Assembly: GCA_948938605.1 (NCBI GenBank)
Contig: CARAIG010000073.1
Location: 62,001-126,000 of the forward strand
Reading direction: 5' to 3'
DNA length: 64,000 nucleotides
Source of the DNA: an uncultured Eubacteriales bacterium
GTDB taxonomy: Bacteria; Bacillota; Clostridia; Christensenellales; CAG-314
Below the pieces are notes generated by a model, which saw only the letters and a list, made by a program, of their open reading frames with translations, searched no databases and was not told where the DNA came from. Made by a program: the position numbers and the translations under genes. Below, in pieces: positions 1 to 9,800 of this stretch (positions within the stretch are counted from its first letter, which is position 1; every line of letters starts with the position of its first letter).

Positions 1-1
1 A

Positions 2-724
2 AACTATTTTGCGGATGTCGGCTGTGTTTGCGCCGACCATGCTCTCGACGAAGTAATGTTTTTACCCGCAACTGAGAAGGAAGCGGATGTAATAGTAAAA
101 AAAGCATTGTGCGGCAAACAACTTAATGTTGATGAAATCGAACGTTATAAAGGCTTTTTGTTGACGTTTTTAGGCAGACAGTATCACTCGCGCGGCTGGG
201 TACAACAATATCACATAGGCGCGCTGCGTAATGTGTCCACAGCAAAATTCAACGCTTTGGGTGCCGATTGCGGTTGCGATACGATAGGTGACAAAACCTT
301 TGCAAGCAAACTTTCGCAAATTTTAGACAGTCTTGAACGAACAAACCAACTTCCCAAAACCATTTTGTATTGTCTTAACCCTCGCGATAACGAAGTTATT
401 GCAACAATGATGAATTGTTTTCAACAAGGCGGAATTGCGGGTAAAATGCAATACGGTTCGGCGTGGTGGTTTAACGACCAAAAAGACGGTATGTGCCGTC
501 AAATGGAAACCCTTATGCAAGTGGGGCTTTTTAGTAAATTTGTGGGAATGCTTACCGACAGTCGCAGTTTTCTTTCGTATGCCCGTCACGAATATTTTCG
601 CAGGATTTTATGCAATAAGTTGGCAAGTTTGATTGAAAACGGCGAGTATCCTTGCGATGTGGAATTTGTCGGCGGAGTCGTTTGCGATATTTGCTACAAT
701 AATGCTGAAAAGTATTTTAAATAG
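2..724 (+). CDS. uxaC: Glucuronate isomerase, C-terminal part (cut by window start)
   Basis: The reading frame is already open at base 2 (first residues NYFADVGCVCADHALDEV), so only the C-terminal ~240 residues are present. UxaC converts D-glucuronate to D-fructuronate, or D-galacturonate to D-tagaturonate, in the cytoplasm. Family features seen here are the segment around HSRGWVQQYHIGALRN, then the KTILYCLNPRDNEVIATM stretch, the GKMQYGSAWWFNDQKDGM segment, and the closing LTDSRSFLSYARHEYFRRIL motif. The remaining N-terminal half lies outside the window. The fructuronate reductase and mannonate dehydratase that would follow it in the pathway are encoded at 5.7-6.5 and 4.7-5.7 kb. A hairpin at 754-774 separates it from the convergent AraC gene. 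Confidence 0.95.
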   Translation, partial: NYFADVGCVCADHALDEVMFLPATEKEADVIVKKALCGKQLNVDEIERYKGFLLTFLGRQYHSRGWVQQYHIGALRNVSTAKFNALGADCGCDTIGDKTFASKLSQILDSLERTNQLPKTILYCLNPRDNEVIATMMNCFQQGGIAGKMQYGSAWWFNDQKDGMCRQMETLMQVGLFSKFVGMLTDSRSFLSYARHEYFRRILCNKLASLIENGEYPCDVEFVGGVVCDICYNNAEKYFK

Positions 725-748
725 AATTTAGGGCAAATGCGATGTACA

Positions 749-774
749 AAAAAGCCGTCGTAATACTCGACGGC
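749..774 (-). terminator. Rho-independent terminator for the AraC gene (convergent with uxaC)
   Basis: Seven-base arms GCCGTCG (754-760) and CGACGGC (768-774) flank a 7-nt loop. On the minus strand the hairpin is followed by a run of six T. It therefore ends the minus-strand AraC gene. On the plus strand the downstream T-run is poor, so it would terminate uxaC only weakly. Confidence 0.75.
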
Positions 775-834
775 AGGATTTGTTAAATATTCAATTTTAA
801 CATATTGATGCTTGCAAAAATTATACTCGCGTAT

Positions 835-1599
835 TTAACCGTTAGCGGGTGCCGACTTTGCAATTGCGGCATATTCTTTCGGTGAGCAGCCGAAGTGCTT
901 TTTAAACACTCTGGAAAAATACAACGGCTCCTCGTATCCGCAAATTTGCGCTATCATACCTATATTGTATTCCGTTTGGTAAGACGATGCCAACATTTTT
1001 GCCGCTGTTTGCATACGGGTGTTGGTTAGAAAAACGTGCGGAGTAACTCCCATTTCGTTTTGAAACAGTTTGCGCAAATAGTCGTAGTTGAACGGTAGCG
1101 AACGCATAAATTTTTCCAAACTGTAATTGCAGTCGGGAAAGTTATTTAGTATATCTGATTTGATTATTTCCACCATTTGCGAAAGCGGCTTGTTGCTTTG
1201 AAACGCAATTATATAGTTGACGATTAAATCCCCCAAGGAAGAAATTATAAGTTGTCTTTTTTTTAGGGTGCTGTTATAGTAGTAATAAAAAGCGTCATAA
1301 AAAGTGTTTTTTATATGACGTTCACTGTCGTCGGATATCAATACGGGGGTTTTTTGCGGTAATGTTGCATTGCAGATATTCATATGGATATTTGTAAAAC
1401 CCACATCGCTGTGATTGTTGTGCTGAACATAGGGCGGTATAATTACAATATCCCCCTTACCGTATTCTATTTTGGAATTATCTTCAAAAGTAAAAACCCC
1501 GTTGCCGCCGGTGCAGTACACTAATTCCCAATTTTCGTGAAAATGCTGTGCTACATCGTAGGAATGAAAGTGCTTCGCTACGTAAACAATGTCGTTCAT
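835..1599 (-). CDS. AraC-family transcriptional regulator
   Basis: The 254-residue protein has an N-terminal cupin-like effector domain (about 1-140; histidines near FHSYDVAQHFHENWELVY and GDIVIIPPYVQHNNHS). A C-terminal double helix-turn-helix follows (about 155-250), including the FNYDYLRKLFQNEMGVTP helix and the typical last-helix phrase YEEPLYFSRVFKKHFGCSPKEY. The start is supported by an AAGGAG ribosome site on the minus strand just upstream. It is transcribed divergently from the deacetylase/uronate genes that begin at 1745, so it probably responds to a sugar and controls that operon. The effector is not known. Confidence 0.9.
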   Translation of the reverse strand: MNDIVYVAKHFHSYDVAQHFHENWELVYCTGGNGVFTFEDNSKIEYGKGDIVIIPPYVQHNNHSDVGFTNIHMNICNATLPQKTPVLISDDSERHIKNTFYDAFYYYYNSTLKKRQLIISSLGDLIVNYIIAFQSNKPLSQMVEIIKSDILNNFPDCNYSLEKFMRSLPFNYDYLRKLFQNEMGVTPHVFLTNTRMQTAAKMLASSYQTEYNIGMIAQICGYEEPLYFSRVFKKHFGCSPKEYAAIAKSAPANG

Positions 1600-1697
1600 A
1601 GTTACTCCTTGTAAAAAAATAATAGCACATAATATCCGTTTTGTCTATATTTATCCTTAGGCTAACCGACTAAATAATTTTAACGGAAAATCGTGCC

Positions 1698-1721
1698 GTG
1701 CAAAAGTTTTTTAATTTGCAC
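1698..1721. promoter_or_regulatory. Inverted repeat in the divergent AraC/deacetylase intergenic region
   Basis: Arms GTGCAAA (1698-1704) and TTTGCAC (1715-1721) flank a T-rich 10-base centre, 24 bases upstream of the deacetylase start codon. It could be an operator or a small hairpin in the leader. Nothing else links it to a named regulator. Confidence 0.3.
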
Positions 1722-1744
1722 AATTAAAATATTGAGGGAAGTAT

Positions 1745-2578
1745 ATGCCAAGTGAAATTTTTTTAAGGTTTTTCGAAGGTAAGGAAAAAGCCTTAACGTT
1801 TAGCTACGACGACGGAGTCGAAGCGGATATACGTTTGATGGATTTGTTTAACAAATATGGTTTAAAAGCAACATTTAATCTCAACAGCGGGTTTTTCGAT
1901 ACAAGCGTACACGCCAGGCTAAGCGAAGAAAAAATGGTAAGCGCGTTTGCGCAAACCAATCACGAAATTGCTGCGCATGGGCACAGGCATATGTCTTTGA
2001 CGCAATTAAGTACAGTTTGCGGTATAGATGAAGTTTTTACAAACAAAAAATATTTAGAACAACACTTCGGCAAATTTGTGGAAGGATTTGCTTATCCCTA
2101 CGGTAAATTTAATAAACAAGTAAAGGCATATCTTCCGCTTTTGGGTTTTCAATATGCAAGGACGGCAGTTAAAACGCACAGTTTTAATTTACCCGAAGAT
2201 TTTATGGAAATTAATCCTACGTCGCATCATAACGACGGCGATTTAACGGAATTGGCAAATCTATTTGTCAATACGTATCCGCATCAAAATACAAAAAAAC
2301 GCAATCCGTATCTGTTTTTTGTATTTGGACACAGTTACGAATTTGACGATAACGACAACTGGCACATTATGGAAAATTTTGCCCGAAAAGTTAGTTGTAA
2401 ACAAGACGTGTGGTATGCAACCAATATCGAAATCGTGCGCTATATAAAAGCGTTTAACGGTTTGACGTTTTCGACGGACGGAATGACGGTGTATAACCCG
2501 TCTTGTTTGGACGTTTGGTTGGAACATTGCGGAAACTTGCAGTGCGTGCCGTCGGGGCAAACCGTTAAATTACGGTAA
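1745..2578 (+). CDS. Polysaccharide deacetylase family protein
   Basis: This 277-residue protein has a NodB-homology fold. Motif 1 is FSYDDGVEAD (catalytic and metal-binding Asp pair). Motif 2 is HEIAAHGHRH (His metal ligands, HxxxH-type). Motif 3 is GFAYPYGKF. There is no signal peptide, so the protein should be cytoplasmic, acting on an imported acetylated saccharide rather than on the cell wall. The start follows a GAGGGAAGT ribosome site. It is 47 bases upstream of the isomerase/oxidoreductase fusion, apparently in the same operon as the uronate genes. The actual substrate cannot be read from sequence. Confidence 0.8.
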   Translation: MPSEIFLRFFEGKEKALTFSYDDGVEADIRLMDLFNKYGLKATFNLNSGFFDTSVHARLSEEKMVSAFAQTNHEIAAHGHRHMSLTQLSTVCGIDEVFTNKKYLEQHFGKFVEGFAYPYGKFNKQVKAYLPLLGFQYARTAVKTHSFNLPEDFMEINPTSHHNDGDLTELANLFVNTYPHQNTKKRNPYLFFVFGHSYEFDDNDNWHIMENFARKVSCKQDVWYATNIEIVRYIKAFNGLTFSTDGMTVYNPSCLDVWLEHCGNLQCVPSGQTVKLR

Positions 2579-2624
2579 CAAAAAATATTTATTAAACAAT
2601 CCGTTGTAAAAACAGGGAGGCATT

Positions 2625-4652
2625 ATGATTAAACTTTGTGCATTTGCAGACGAATACAGCAGTAAATTGGACGAGCAAATAGCAGTTTTGAAAAAACACA
2701 ATATACGGTATATCGAAATCCGCAACGTCGACGGCAAAAACGTTGCCGAACTTACCGAACGGGAAGCACGCCAAAGTTTTGAAAAACTCAAAAAATCGGG
2801 CATCGAAGTGTGGTCTGTCGGTTCGCCATTAGGCAAAACGGATATACAATGCAATTTCGACGAATATTTAAAAACTGTCGAACACGTCTGCAAGTTGGCT
2901 AACATATTCCAAACGCAACGTGTACGCATTTTTAGTTTTTTCAATGCTTATCAACAATCGGAAAAAGTTTTCGGGTATCTTAACCGTATGACGGAAGTCG
3001 CTCAAAAATTCGGAGTTGTTTTATGTCACGAAAACGAAAAGGACATTTACGGCGACACGGCGGAACGGGTGCTGGAAATATACAAAAACGTAGCTGGAAT
3101 AAAATTGGTTTTCGACCCCGCAAACTATATTCAATGCAATCAAGACGTGTCCGCGGCGTTGGATTTGCTAATGGACAAAACTTGCTATTATCATGTTAAA
3201 GATGTAGTGCAAGGTAGCGGGGAATATGTTCCTGCGGGATTCGGAAGCGGACAATTCAATAAAATCTTAGGCAAAATAGATAAAGACGTCGTAATGACGC
3301 TGGAACCGCATCTGGCGGAATTTGACGGCTACAACGACATCGACGGCACGGAAATGAAGCACAAATTTGTGTTTGCCGACAAAAAGCAAGCGTTTGAGTT
3401 TGCTGTTACATCTTTTAAAAAATATTTGGTAACTAACGGATATGTCGAAAAGGACGGTAGTTACCAAAAGGACGAACGTGTAGTAAAGTTCGGCATTATA
3501 GGTTTGGGCAATATGGGCTCGGCGCATATCGAAAACTTTTTTAAGCCTTTTAATATTTCGTGTGCTAAGGTTACGGCTATTGCCGACTTAAAAGAAGACA
3601 AAGTAAACCGTATTTGCAAAAAATATCCCGACCAAAAGTTTCAAGTATACAAAAGCGGCGAAGAATTAATAGAAAAAGCCGATGTGGACGTTGTTTTGGT
3701 GGCAATCCCTCATTACGGACATCCCGCAATGTGTATCAAAGCTCTTAAAAAGGGTTTGAATGTTATTTGCGAAAAACCCGCCGGTGTCTATACAAAACAA
3801 GTTAAGGAAATGATGGAAGTTGCAAAGCAATCCAAGGGGTTGTTTACAATGATGTTTAACCAGCGCACAAATTGCGTGTACCGCAAAACGCGCGAATTAA
3901 TCATGGACGGCAAAATAGGCACAATCAAGCGCATAAATTGGATTATTACCGATTGGTACCGCGCTCAATGCTACTACGATTCGGGCGATTGGCGCGCAAC
4001 TTGGGCGGGCGAAGGCGGTGGCGTATTGTGCAACCAATCTCCGCATCAATTAGATTTACTGCAATGGGTAACGGGACTCATGCCGAACAAGGTTCACGCT
4101 TTTTGTCATTTCGGCAAGTGGCACAATATCGAAGTTGAGGACGATGTTACGGCGTACTTGGAGTATCCTAACGGCGCAACGGGTGTGTTTATTACTTCTA
4201 CCGGCGATGCTCCGGGAACAAACCGATTTGAAGTGTTGGGCACAAAAGGCAAAATCGTAATAGAAAAAAATGTTTTAACGCTTACGCTAAACGATGTGGA
4301 CGAAAGGGTGTTCAATACGGAATATAAAGGCGGATTCGGTTCGCCCAAAACCACGACAATACAAGTGCAAACGGACGGGCAAAATCCGCAACATATAGGC
4401 ATATGCCGTAATTTTGCAAATGCGGTATTGGGCAAGGAACAGCTTTTTGTCGACGGACAGGAAGGGTTAAAGGGTGTCCAACTTATGAACGCAATGTTGC
4501 TGTCCACTTGGTTGAATAAAGCCGTCGATTTACCTTTTGACGACGATTTGTATTTTGCCGAACTACAAAAGCGCATTGACGGTTCAACTGTAAAAAAACA
4601 AGTGGTCGAACAAGTTTTCGATACGACTAACAGTTTTAATAAAAATAACTAG
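2625..4652 (+). CDS. Fusion of sugar-phosphate-isomerase-like TIM barrel and Gfo/Idh/MocA oxidoreductase
   Basis: The 675-residue protein has two complete enzymes. Residues ~1-275 are a xylose-isomerase-like TIM barrel (AP endonuclease family 2); putative metal ligands lie in LCHENEKD, FDPANY, YYHVKD and LEPHL. Residues ~286-670 are an NAD(P)-dependent Gfo/Idh/MocA oxidoreductase beginning with FGIIGLGNMGSAH, with the conserved EKP motif (VICEKPAG). A linker of about 20 charged residues joins them. No internal stop or ribosome site suggests two genes. The N-terminal half closely resembles the free-standing protein at 27500-28339, whose neighbour at 26622 is a free-standing oxidoreductase. The pair probably acts sequentially on one sugar acid or inositol-like intermediate. 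The start has a GGGAGG ribosome site. Confidence 0.88.
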   Translation: MIKLCAFADEYSSKLDEQIAVLKKHNIRYIEIRNVDGKNVAELTEREARQSFEKLKKSGIEVWSVGSPLGKTDIQCNFDEYLKTVEHVCKLANIFQTQRVRIFSFFNAYQQSEKVFGYLNRMTEVAQKFGVVLCHENEKDIYGDTAERVLEIYKNVAGIKLVFDPANYIQCNQDVSAALDLLMDKTCYYHVKDVVQGSGEYVPAGFGSGQFNKILGKIDKDVVMTLEPHLAEFDGYNDIDGTEMKHKFVFADKKQAFEFAVTSFKKYLVTNGYVEKDGSYQKDERVVKFGIIGLGNMGSAHIENFFKPFNISCAKVTAIADLKEDKVNRICKKYPDQKFQVYKSGEELIEKADVDVVLVAIPHYGHPAMCIKALKKGLNVICEKPAGVYTKQVKEMMEVAKQSKGLFTMMFNQRTNCVYRKTRELIMDGKIGTIKRINWIITDWYRAQCYYDSGDWRATWAGEGGGVLCNQSPHQLDLLQWVTGLMPNKVHAFCHFGKWHNIEVEDDVTAYLEYPNGATGVFITSTGDAPGTNRFEVLGTKGKIVIEKNVLTLTLNDVDERVFNTEYKGGFGSPKTTTIQVQTDGQNPQHIGICRNFANAVLGKEQLFVDGQEGLKGVQLMNAMLLSTWLNKAVDLPFDDDLYFAELQKRIDGSTVKKQVVEQVFDTTNSFNKNN

Positions 4653-4662
4653 GAGATTATAT

Positions 4663-5697
4663 ATGAAAATGACATTTCGCTGGTATGGGGAAAAGGACAC
4701 CATACCTCTTAACTACATAAAGCAGATACCAAATATGAGCGGAGTGGTAACTGCTGTTTACGACGTTCCCGTAGGGGAAGTTTGGCAAGAAAGCAAGATT
4801 GCCCGCTTAAAGGAACATTGTAACAAGGCGAATCTCGAAATGAAAGTAATCGAGAGCGTACCCGTTCACGAGGACATTAAGTTAGGTAAACCCACAAGGG
4901 ACAAGCTTATTGCCAATTATGCGCAAACAATACGTAACTTAGGCAAATACGGCGTCAAGTGCATTTGCTACAACTTTATGCCGGTGTTTGACTGGTTGCG
5001 TACCGACTTAAAAAAAGTTAACCCCGACGGTTCCACGTGTTTGTGTTACAACCACGACACATTACTTAAACTCGACCCCAAAAATCTGCACTTGCCGGGC
5101 TGGGACGAAAGTTATACAACCGACGAATTAAACGGATTGTTAAACGAATATAAGGGCATTTCGCATGAACAGCTGTTTGATAACTTAATATACTTCCTTA
5201 ACGGCATAATGCCCGCCTGTGACGAAACGGGTATAAACATGGCAATCCACCCCGACGACCCACCATGGGACATGTTCGGTTTGCCCCGTATAATTGTAGA
5301 CAGCAACAGTTACGACAAACTTTTCAAAGCAGTACCCAACAAGCATAACGGAATAACCTTTTGCACGGGAAGCTTAGGCGCAGGACGCTTTAACGACTTG
5401 CCTACAATGGCAGGCAAGTACTGTAACCGAATATTCTTTGCGCATATCCGTCAATTAAAGTATACAAACGATTTAGACTTTGCCGAGGCAGGACATTTAA
5501 CAAAGAACGGCGACCTGGACATTTACGGCGTAGTAAAGCAACTTGTTAAAAACGGCTTTGACGGCTATGTCCGTCCCGACCACGGGCGTAACATCTGGGG
5601 CGAGGACGGCAAACCGGGTTACGGCTTATACGACCGAGCATTAGGGGCTTGTTATCTTAACGGGCTGTTTGAAGCAATTGAGAAGGAGTGTAAATAA
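4663..5697 (+). CDS. uxuA: Mannonate dehydratase
   Basis: UxuA dehydrates D-mannonate to 2-keto-3-deoxy-D-gluconate in the cytoplasm. The 344 residues begin with MKMTFRWYG, and the family phrases FRWYGEKDTIPLNYIKQIP, MAIHPDDPPWDMFGLPRI, FCTGSLGAGRFND, FFAHIRQLK and YVRPDHGRNIWGE (metal and substrate residues His, Cys, His, Asp) are all present. The length is typical of the Gram-positive enzyme. An AGGAG site lies 8 bases before the start. It sits between the fusion gene (10-base gap) and the SDR reductase (2-base gap), so the three are almost certainly cotranscribed. Confidence 0.96.
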   Translation: MKMTFRWYGEKDTIPLNYIKQIPNMSGVVTAVYDVPVGEVWQESKIARLKEHCNKANLEMKVIESVPVHEDIKLGKPTRDKLIANYAQTIRNLGKYGVKCICYNFMPVFDWLRTDLKKVNPDGSTCLCYNHDTLLKLDPKNLHLPGWDESYTTDELNGLLNEYKGISHEQLFDNLIYFLNGIMPACDETGINMAIHPDDPPWDMFGLPRIIVDSNSYDKLFKAVPNKHNGITFCTGSLGAGRFNDLPTMAGKYCNRIFFAHIRQLKYTNDLDFAEAGHLTKNGDLDIYGVVKQLVKNGFDGYVRPDHGRNIWGEDGKPGYGLYDRALGACYLNGLFEAIEKECK

Positions 5698-5699
5698 TT

Positions 5700-6548
5700 A
5701 TGAAATTACCGTTTAAAGTAAATTTAAAAAACAAAGTAGCAGTAGTAACGGGTGCAGGGGGAGTAATCTGTTCGCACCTTGCAAAGGTAATTGCCGAATG
5801 CGGAGCAAGGGTTGCCTTGTTGGACTTAAATAAAGATGCAGCACAAGCGTTCGCCGACGAAATAAATGCTAACGGCGGAACGGCTTTCGCTTACGAAACA
5901 AACGTACTTAAAAAGGACAGTTTGGAACAAGTAAAGGAACAAATCCACAAGGACTTAGGCTTAGTAGATATTTTGGTAAACGGCGCAGGGGGAAACAATC
6001 CCCGTGCTACAACGGATAACGAGTATGCCGAACTCGACGACGCAAAAAAACAAATTAAAACGTTTTTCGACCTTGATGTAAGCGGAGTTGAATTTGTGTT
6101 TAACTTAAACTTTATAGGCACGCTTTTGCCCAGTCAAGTATTTGCTTCGGACATGGTAGGGCGCAAGGATTGCAGTATATTGAATATATCTTCCATGAAC
6201 GCATACACACCGTTAACCAAGATACCGGCATACAGTGGAGCAAAAGCGGCGGTAAGCAACTTTACCCAATGGCTTGCGGTACACTTTTCCCACATAGGCA
6301 TAAGGGTAAACGCCATAGCACCGGGATTCTTTTCCACTAAGCAAAACGAAAAACTGTTGTGGAATAACGACGGTACGCCGACAGTCCGTACAGGCAAGAT
6401 ACTTTCGGCAACCCCCATGGGACGCTTCGGCGTAGTGGAGGACTTAACAGGCGCAACACTGTTCCTACTAGACAGCAAAGGCTCCGAATTCGTAACAGGC
6501 GTATGCATACCCATTGACGGCGGGTTTAGCGCATATAGCGGAGTATAA
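5700..6548 (+). CDS. SDR-family D-fructuronate/D-mannonate oxidoreductase
   Basis: This 282-residue short-chain dehydrogenase has the cofactor motif VVTGAGGVICSHLAK near residue 16, the NNAG-equivalent LVNGAGGNN, catalytic Ser (NISSMNAY) and the YSGAKAAVSN catalytic Tyr/Lys pair, then the IRVNAIAPGFF and GVCIPIDGGFSAY C-terminal signature. Placed immediately behind uxuA, it most likely reduces fructuronate to mannonate with NAD(H), replacing the unrelated long-chain UxuB. The chemistry between uxaC and uxuA is then complete in this locus. The role is inferred from context; the fold is certain. Confidence 0.88.
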   Translation: MKLPFKVNLKNKVAVVTGAGGVICSHLAKVIAECGARVALLDLNKDAAQAFADEINANGGTAFAYETNVLKKDSLEQVKEQIHKDLGLVDILVNGAGGNNPRATTDNEYAELDDAKKQIKTFFDLDVSGVEFVFNLNFIGTLLPSQVFASDMVGRKDCSILNISSMNAYTPLTKIPAYSGAKAAVSNFTQWLAVHFSHIGIRVNAIAPGFFSTKQNEKLLWNNDGTPTVRTGKILSATPMGRFGVVEDLTGATLFLLDSKGSEFVTGVCIPIDGGFSAYSGV

Positions 6549-6575
6549 AAGTATCAAACTTTTTAAAATTGGGTA

Positions 6576-6604
6576 TTGACTTTAACATTTTAGTATGGTA
6601 CTCT
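6576..6604 (+). promoter_or_regulatory. Probable promoter of the 6.8-16.2 kb operon
   Basis: TTGACT (6576-6581) and a weak TACTCT with an upstream TGG (6599-6604) are spaced by 17 bases. The sequence around the -35 (GGGTATTGACTTT) is shared with the promoters at 54080 and, in part, 17417. The two palindromic operators at 6618 and 6713 lie just downstream, in position to block transcription. Confidence 0.5.
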
Positions 6605-6617
6605 TAAAATACTAAAT

Positions 6618-6631
6618 TGTAAGCGCTTACA
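6618..6631. promoter_or_regulatory. LacI-family/cre operator copy 1
   Basis: Perfect 14-base palindrome TGTAAGCGCTTACA. It fits both the CcpA cre consensus and typical LacI-family operators. It lies 14 bases beyond the -10 candidate, in front of the secreted lyase/esterase gene. The same 14-mer recurs at 6713 and 17449, next to a LacI-family gene at 16410-17351. Confidence 0.8.
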
Positions 6632-6712
6632 CAAAGTCGACTTCGGTTCAAGTCCGATTATTGGCAATATTCCGAGTTATTCCATTTTTTCTCCTTACTA
6701 AATAACTAAAAT

Positions 6713-6726
6713 TGTAAGCGCTTACA
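6713..6726. promoter_or_regulatory. LacI-family/cre operator copy 2
   Basis: Second perfect copy of TGTAAGCGCTTACA, 95 bases centre to centre from copy 1 and 114 bases upstream of the 6841 start. Two sites at this spacing could allow looping by a dimer-of-dimers. The rest of the 292-base gap 6549-6840 holds no ORF that I can support. Confidence 0.8.
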
Positions 6727-6840
6727 GACGAATTTTTTGTGTTACAGTCTAAGTTTGCGGAAGTTACGCAAAAGACTTATTCGGTGTGGCAAAATTAGAT
6801 TGCGGAATTTGCACATTAACTTAAAGGAGTTATAAAGCGT

Positions 6841-9800
6841 ATGAGCAGAAACGTGAAAATGATTTCTATAATAATTTGCGGTGTTATTTTATTTGCATCG
6901 CTTTTAGGTGTTTTATGTTTAACAACGGACGTTTTTGCCGCAGGTGGAATCTACTATTTCGATAGTAGTGCTTCAAACGGCGGTAACGGTTCGTTTTCCT
7001 TGCCGTATAACAGCTTAGACAGTATTTCCCGTCTTACGTTAAAGGGCGGCGACAAAGTTCTGCTAAAAAAGGGGAGTAACTTTTTAGGTCAAATGGTTCT
7101 TGACGGAATCGAAGGTCAGGAAGGTAATCCGGTAGTTTTCGGCACTTACGGCGACAGTAACGATATGCCCCGTATCAACGGAAACGACACAATAGGTCAA
7201 GGCGTAGTTTACATAAAAAACTGTCAATGGATCGAATTGTCCGGATTTGAAATTTGCGACAGTGCAACTTACGAGGCGGACAGACGCGGTATTTTGGTGG
7301 AAGGAACGGGCGACGCCGAATCGGGCGAAGTCAACGTATATACAGGCATTACTTTGCGTAACTTGTATGTCCACCACATAAAGGGCGTTTTGGATGCGGA
7401 AAATGCAGGTATGAGTCTTTCCGCAAAAAGGACCGGCGGTATTCACGTTTGGACCGACGGCAATGCGCGTTTTGACAAACTTACCATTACGCAAAACCGA
7501 ATTAGCGACGTAGACACAATAGGTATCTCTACTTGGTACAAGCCCGCAACGGGCGGTGTAGATAAAGTTTCGCCGTACAAGGATGAGGAGTTTGCCCGCG
7601 TAGCGCACACTAATGTGGAAATTTCGCACAACGACATTTCGTACATAGGCAAAAACGCAATATTCGTGCGCAATTTAATGGGTGGCGTAGTAGAACATAA
7701 CACAATGTACGAAACGGCTATCAACTGCTATTCGGGCAATACAATTTGCACGTCGTACGTTAGGGGAACAATCGTTCAATATAACGAGGGTTATCTTAAC
7801 CGTGCAAAAGCCCGCGTAACTGCGTCGGGCGACACTTTATACCAAGACGGTTGCTTGCTAGACGCCGACTTGGCTAGTCGCGACGTAATTTTCCAATACA
7901 ATTACAGTCACGACAACGCATTCGGTTTGCTTATGTGTTGCGAGTCTACCGACCAAGAAAACCCCAAGGGTTCGGCAATAGTACGTTACAATTTGTCGGT
8001 AAACGACGGCGGTATCGGTACGGGCGCCATTGCTTACGTTAACTATGCAGTGGAAGACTTGCAAATATACAACAATACTTTTGTCTGCGGAAAGGACACA
8101 AGTCCTACGATTTTAAAATCGAACAAAACGGGGCGCAATTTTAGTTTCGCAAACAACATTATATACAACCTTTCGTCAAACGCCAAAATCGTTTTCCCGT
8201 CGGAGTTTGTAGCCAACGTGTCCATTTCGAATAATTTGGTATTTAATGCGGACGGCGCTAAAATCGAAAATATGGACAAGATGATTGCTATGGATGCAAA
8301 TATTATCCAAAGTAACCCGCAATTCAGTGGCGAAATTGGCATTTCGGTTGCCGACCGTTGCGGAATGGAAAAGGCGGAAATGTTTCAAGTAAAGGCAACG
8401 TCGCCCGCATTGAACAACGGACAAGCAATTAATTGCGACGCCGAAACGGATTTCTTCGGCAATGCACGCACAACCTCTATCGGTTTTTATTGCGGTACGG
8501 GCAAACAAAGCGTAGCGTTGGACTATCCTATCAATCCCGACGAATTACGCGATATTAAGTATAACGTCGTGGAAATCATCAACGATATAAAGTATGCAAC
8601 CGTAACTACATATAAAGGCGTAAGTCTGGATTTGCACTTGGATATTTTTACCGCAGTGGACTGTCCTACTAAAAACCGTCCCTTGCTGGTAATGGTTCAC
8701 GGCGGAGGATTTGCTTCACCGTCATCTAAGTACCAAAGCTATGCTGTTAAAATAGCGTCTCTTATGGCAAAAAGAGGTTACGTAGTTGCGTCAATCGACT
8801 ACCGCACGCGTAACGGTGCGGATATGCCCACCGACGAATCGGAAATTCCCGCAATGTTCGACGCAATGACGGACCTTAACACTGCGGTAGAGTGGCTTCG
8901 CGCAAATGCAAGCGTATACGGCTTTAACCCCGACTACATATTTGTTTCGGGCGGTAGTGCCGGCGGACGTACCGTTATGGGTTATGCCTATGCAAAACGG
9001 GAAACGGGCTTCAACCGCGACGGCGTTTTGGCGGTAGGTAATTTGTGGGGCGGACCGGAAACTTGGTTTAACGGAATTTACGACAGCAATTTCGAGGAAG
9101 GACTTAACATTCCCGCTACGTTTATTCACGGCACAAGGGATCAATCAATTCCTATTGAATACGGCAAAGCCGTTTATGACAAGATGATTGCCAAGGGCAT
9201 TTATGCCGAATGGAATCCCATTGCAAATGCTACGCACTCGCTTATCGGTACAGACGATACTTACGAAATGACGTCGACTATCCTTGCCAAGTTCTTTGCG
9301 GATCGCATTGCGGACAAAATCGAGGCAGACGGCGGTTATTCGCAACCTCCCGCACGTCAAGACCGACCCGTAAGCACGGTAACAAAACCCGTTTCCACAC
9401 GGGATAAGGTGTATCCTACAAACGATACATACGTGTATTCGTACAGTTGCGGTAAATGGTTCTGCTATAACGATTCGCCCATTTTGGAAGTAAACTACAC
9501 GGGCAATGCCGGCTATATCCGCAAGACGTATATGCGTTTCGATACGGTAATGAGCAAAAAGGGTGCATATTTAAACGGAGCAAAACTTACTTTTAACGTT
9601 TCCGCTTTGGAAAGCGTTTCAACAACCAAACCGTTTACAATGCGTATTTGGGGCATAGCCGATACCGCTTGGTTTGCAAATGAAATAACTTATCAAAACC
9701 AACCCAGTATGAAAGGCGCCAAGGTAATTGCGGAAATTACCGTAACCGCTACGGGTACGTATTCGGTAGATGTAACTAATTACTTGATGTCGCTGCACGA

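Noticed and set aside
6632..6668. tRNA T-arm-like sequence (TTCGGTTCAAGTCCGA) between the two operators
   Set aside because: Only a 4-base stem plus loop is present, with no acceptor, D or anticodon arms upstream; a chance match or a tiny remnant cannot be told apart.
7084..7629. Long minus-strand open frame in the lyase/esterase gene
   Set aside because: Antisense to a beta-helix with obvious protein homology; composition artefact.
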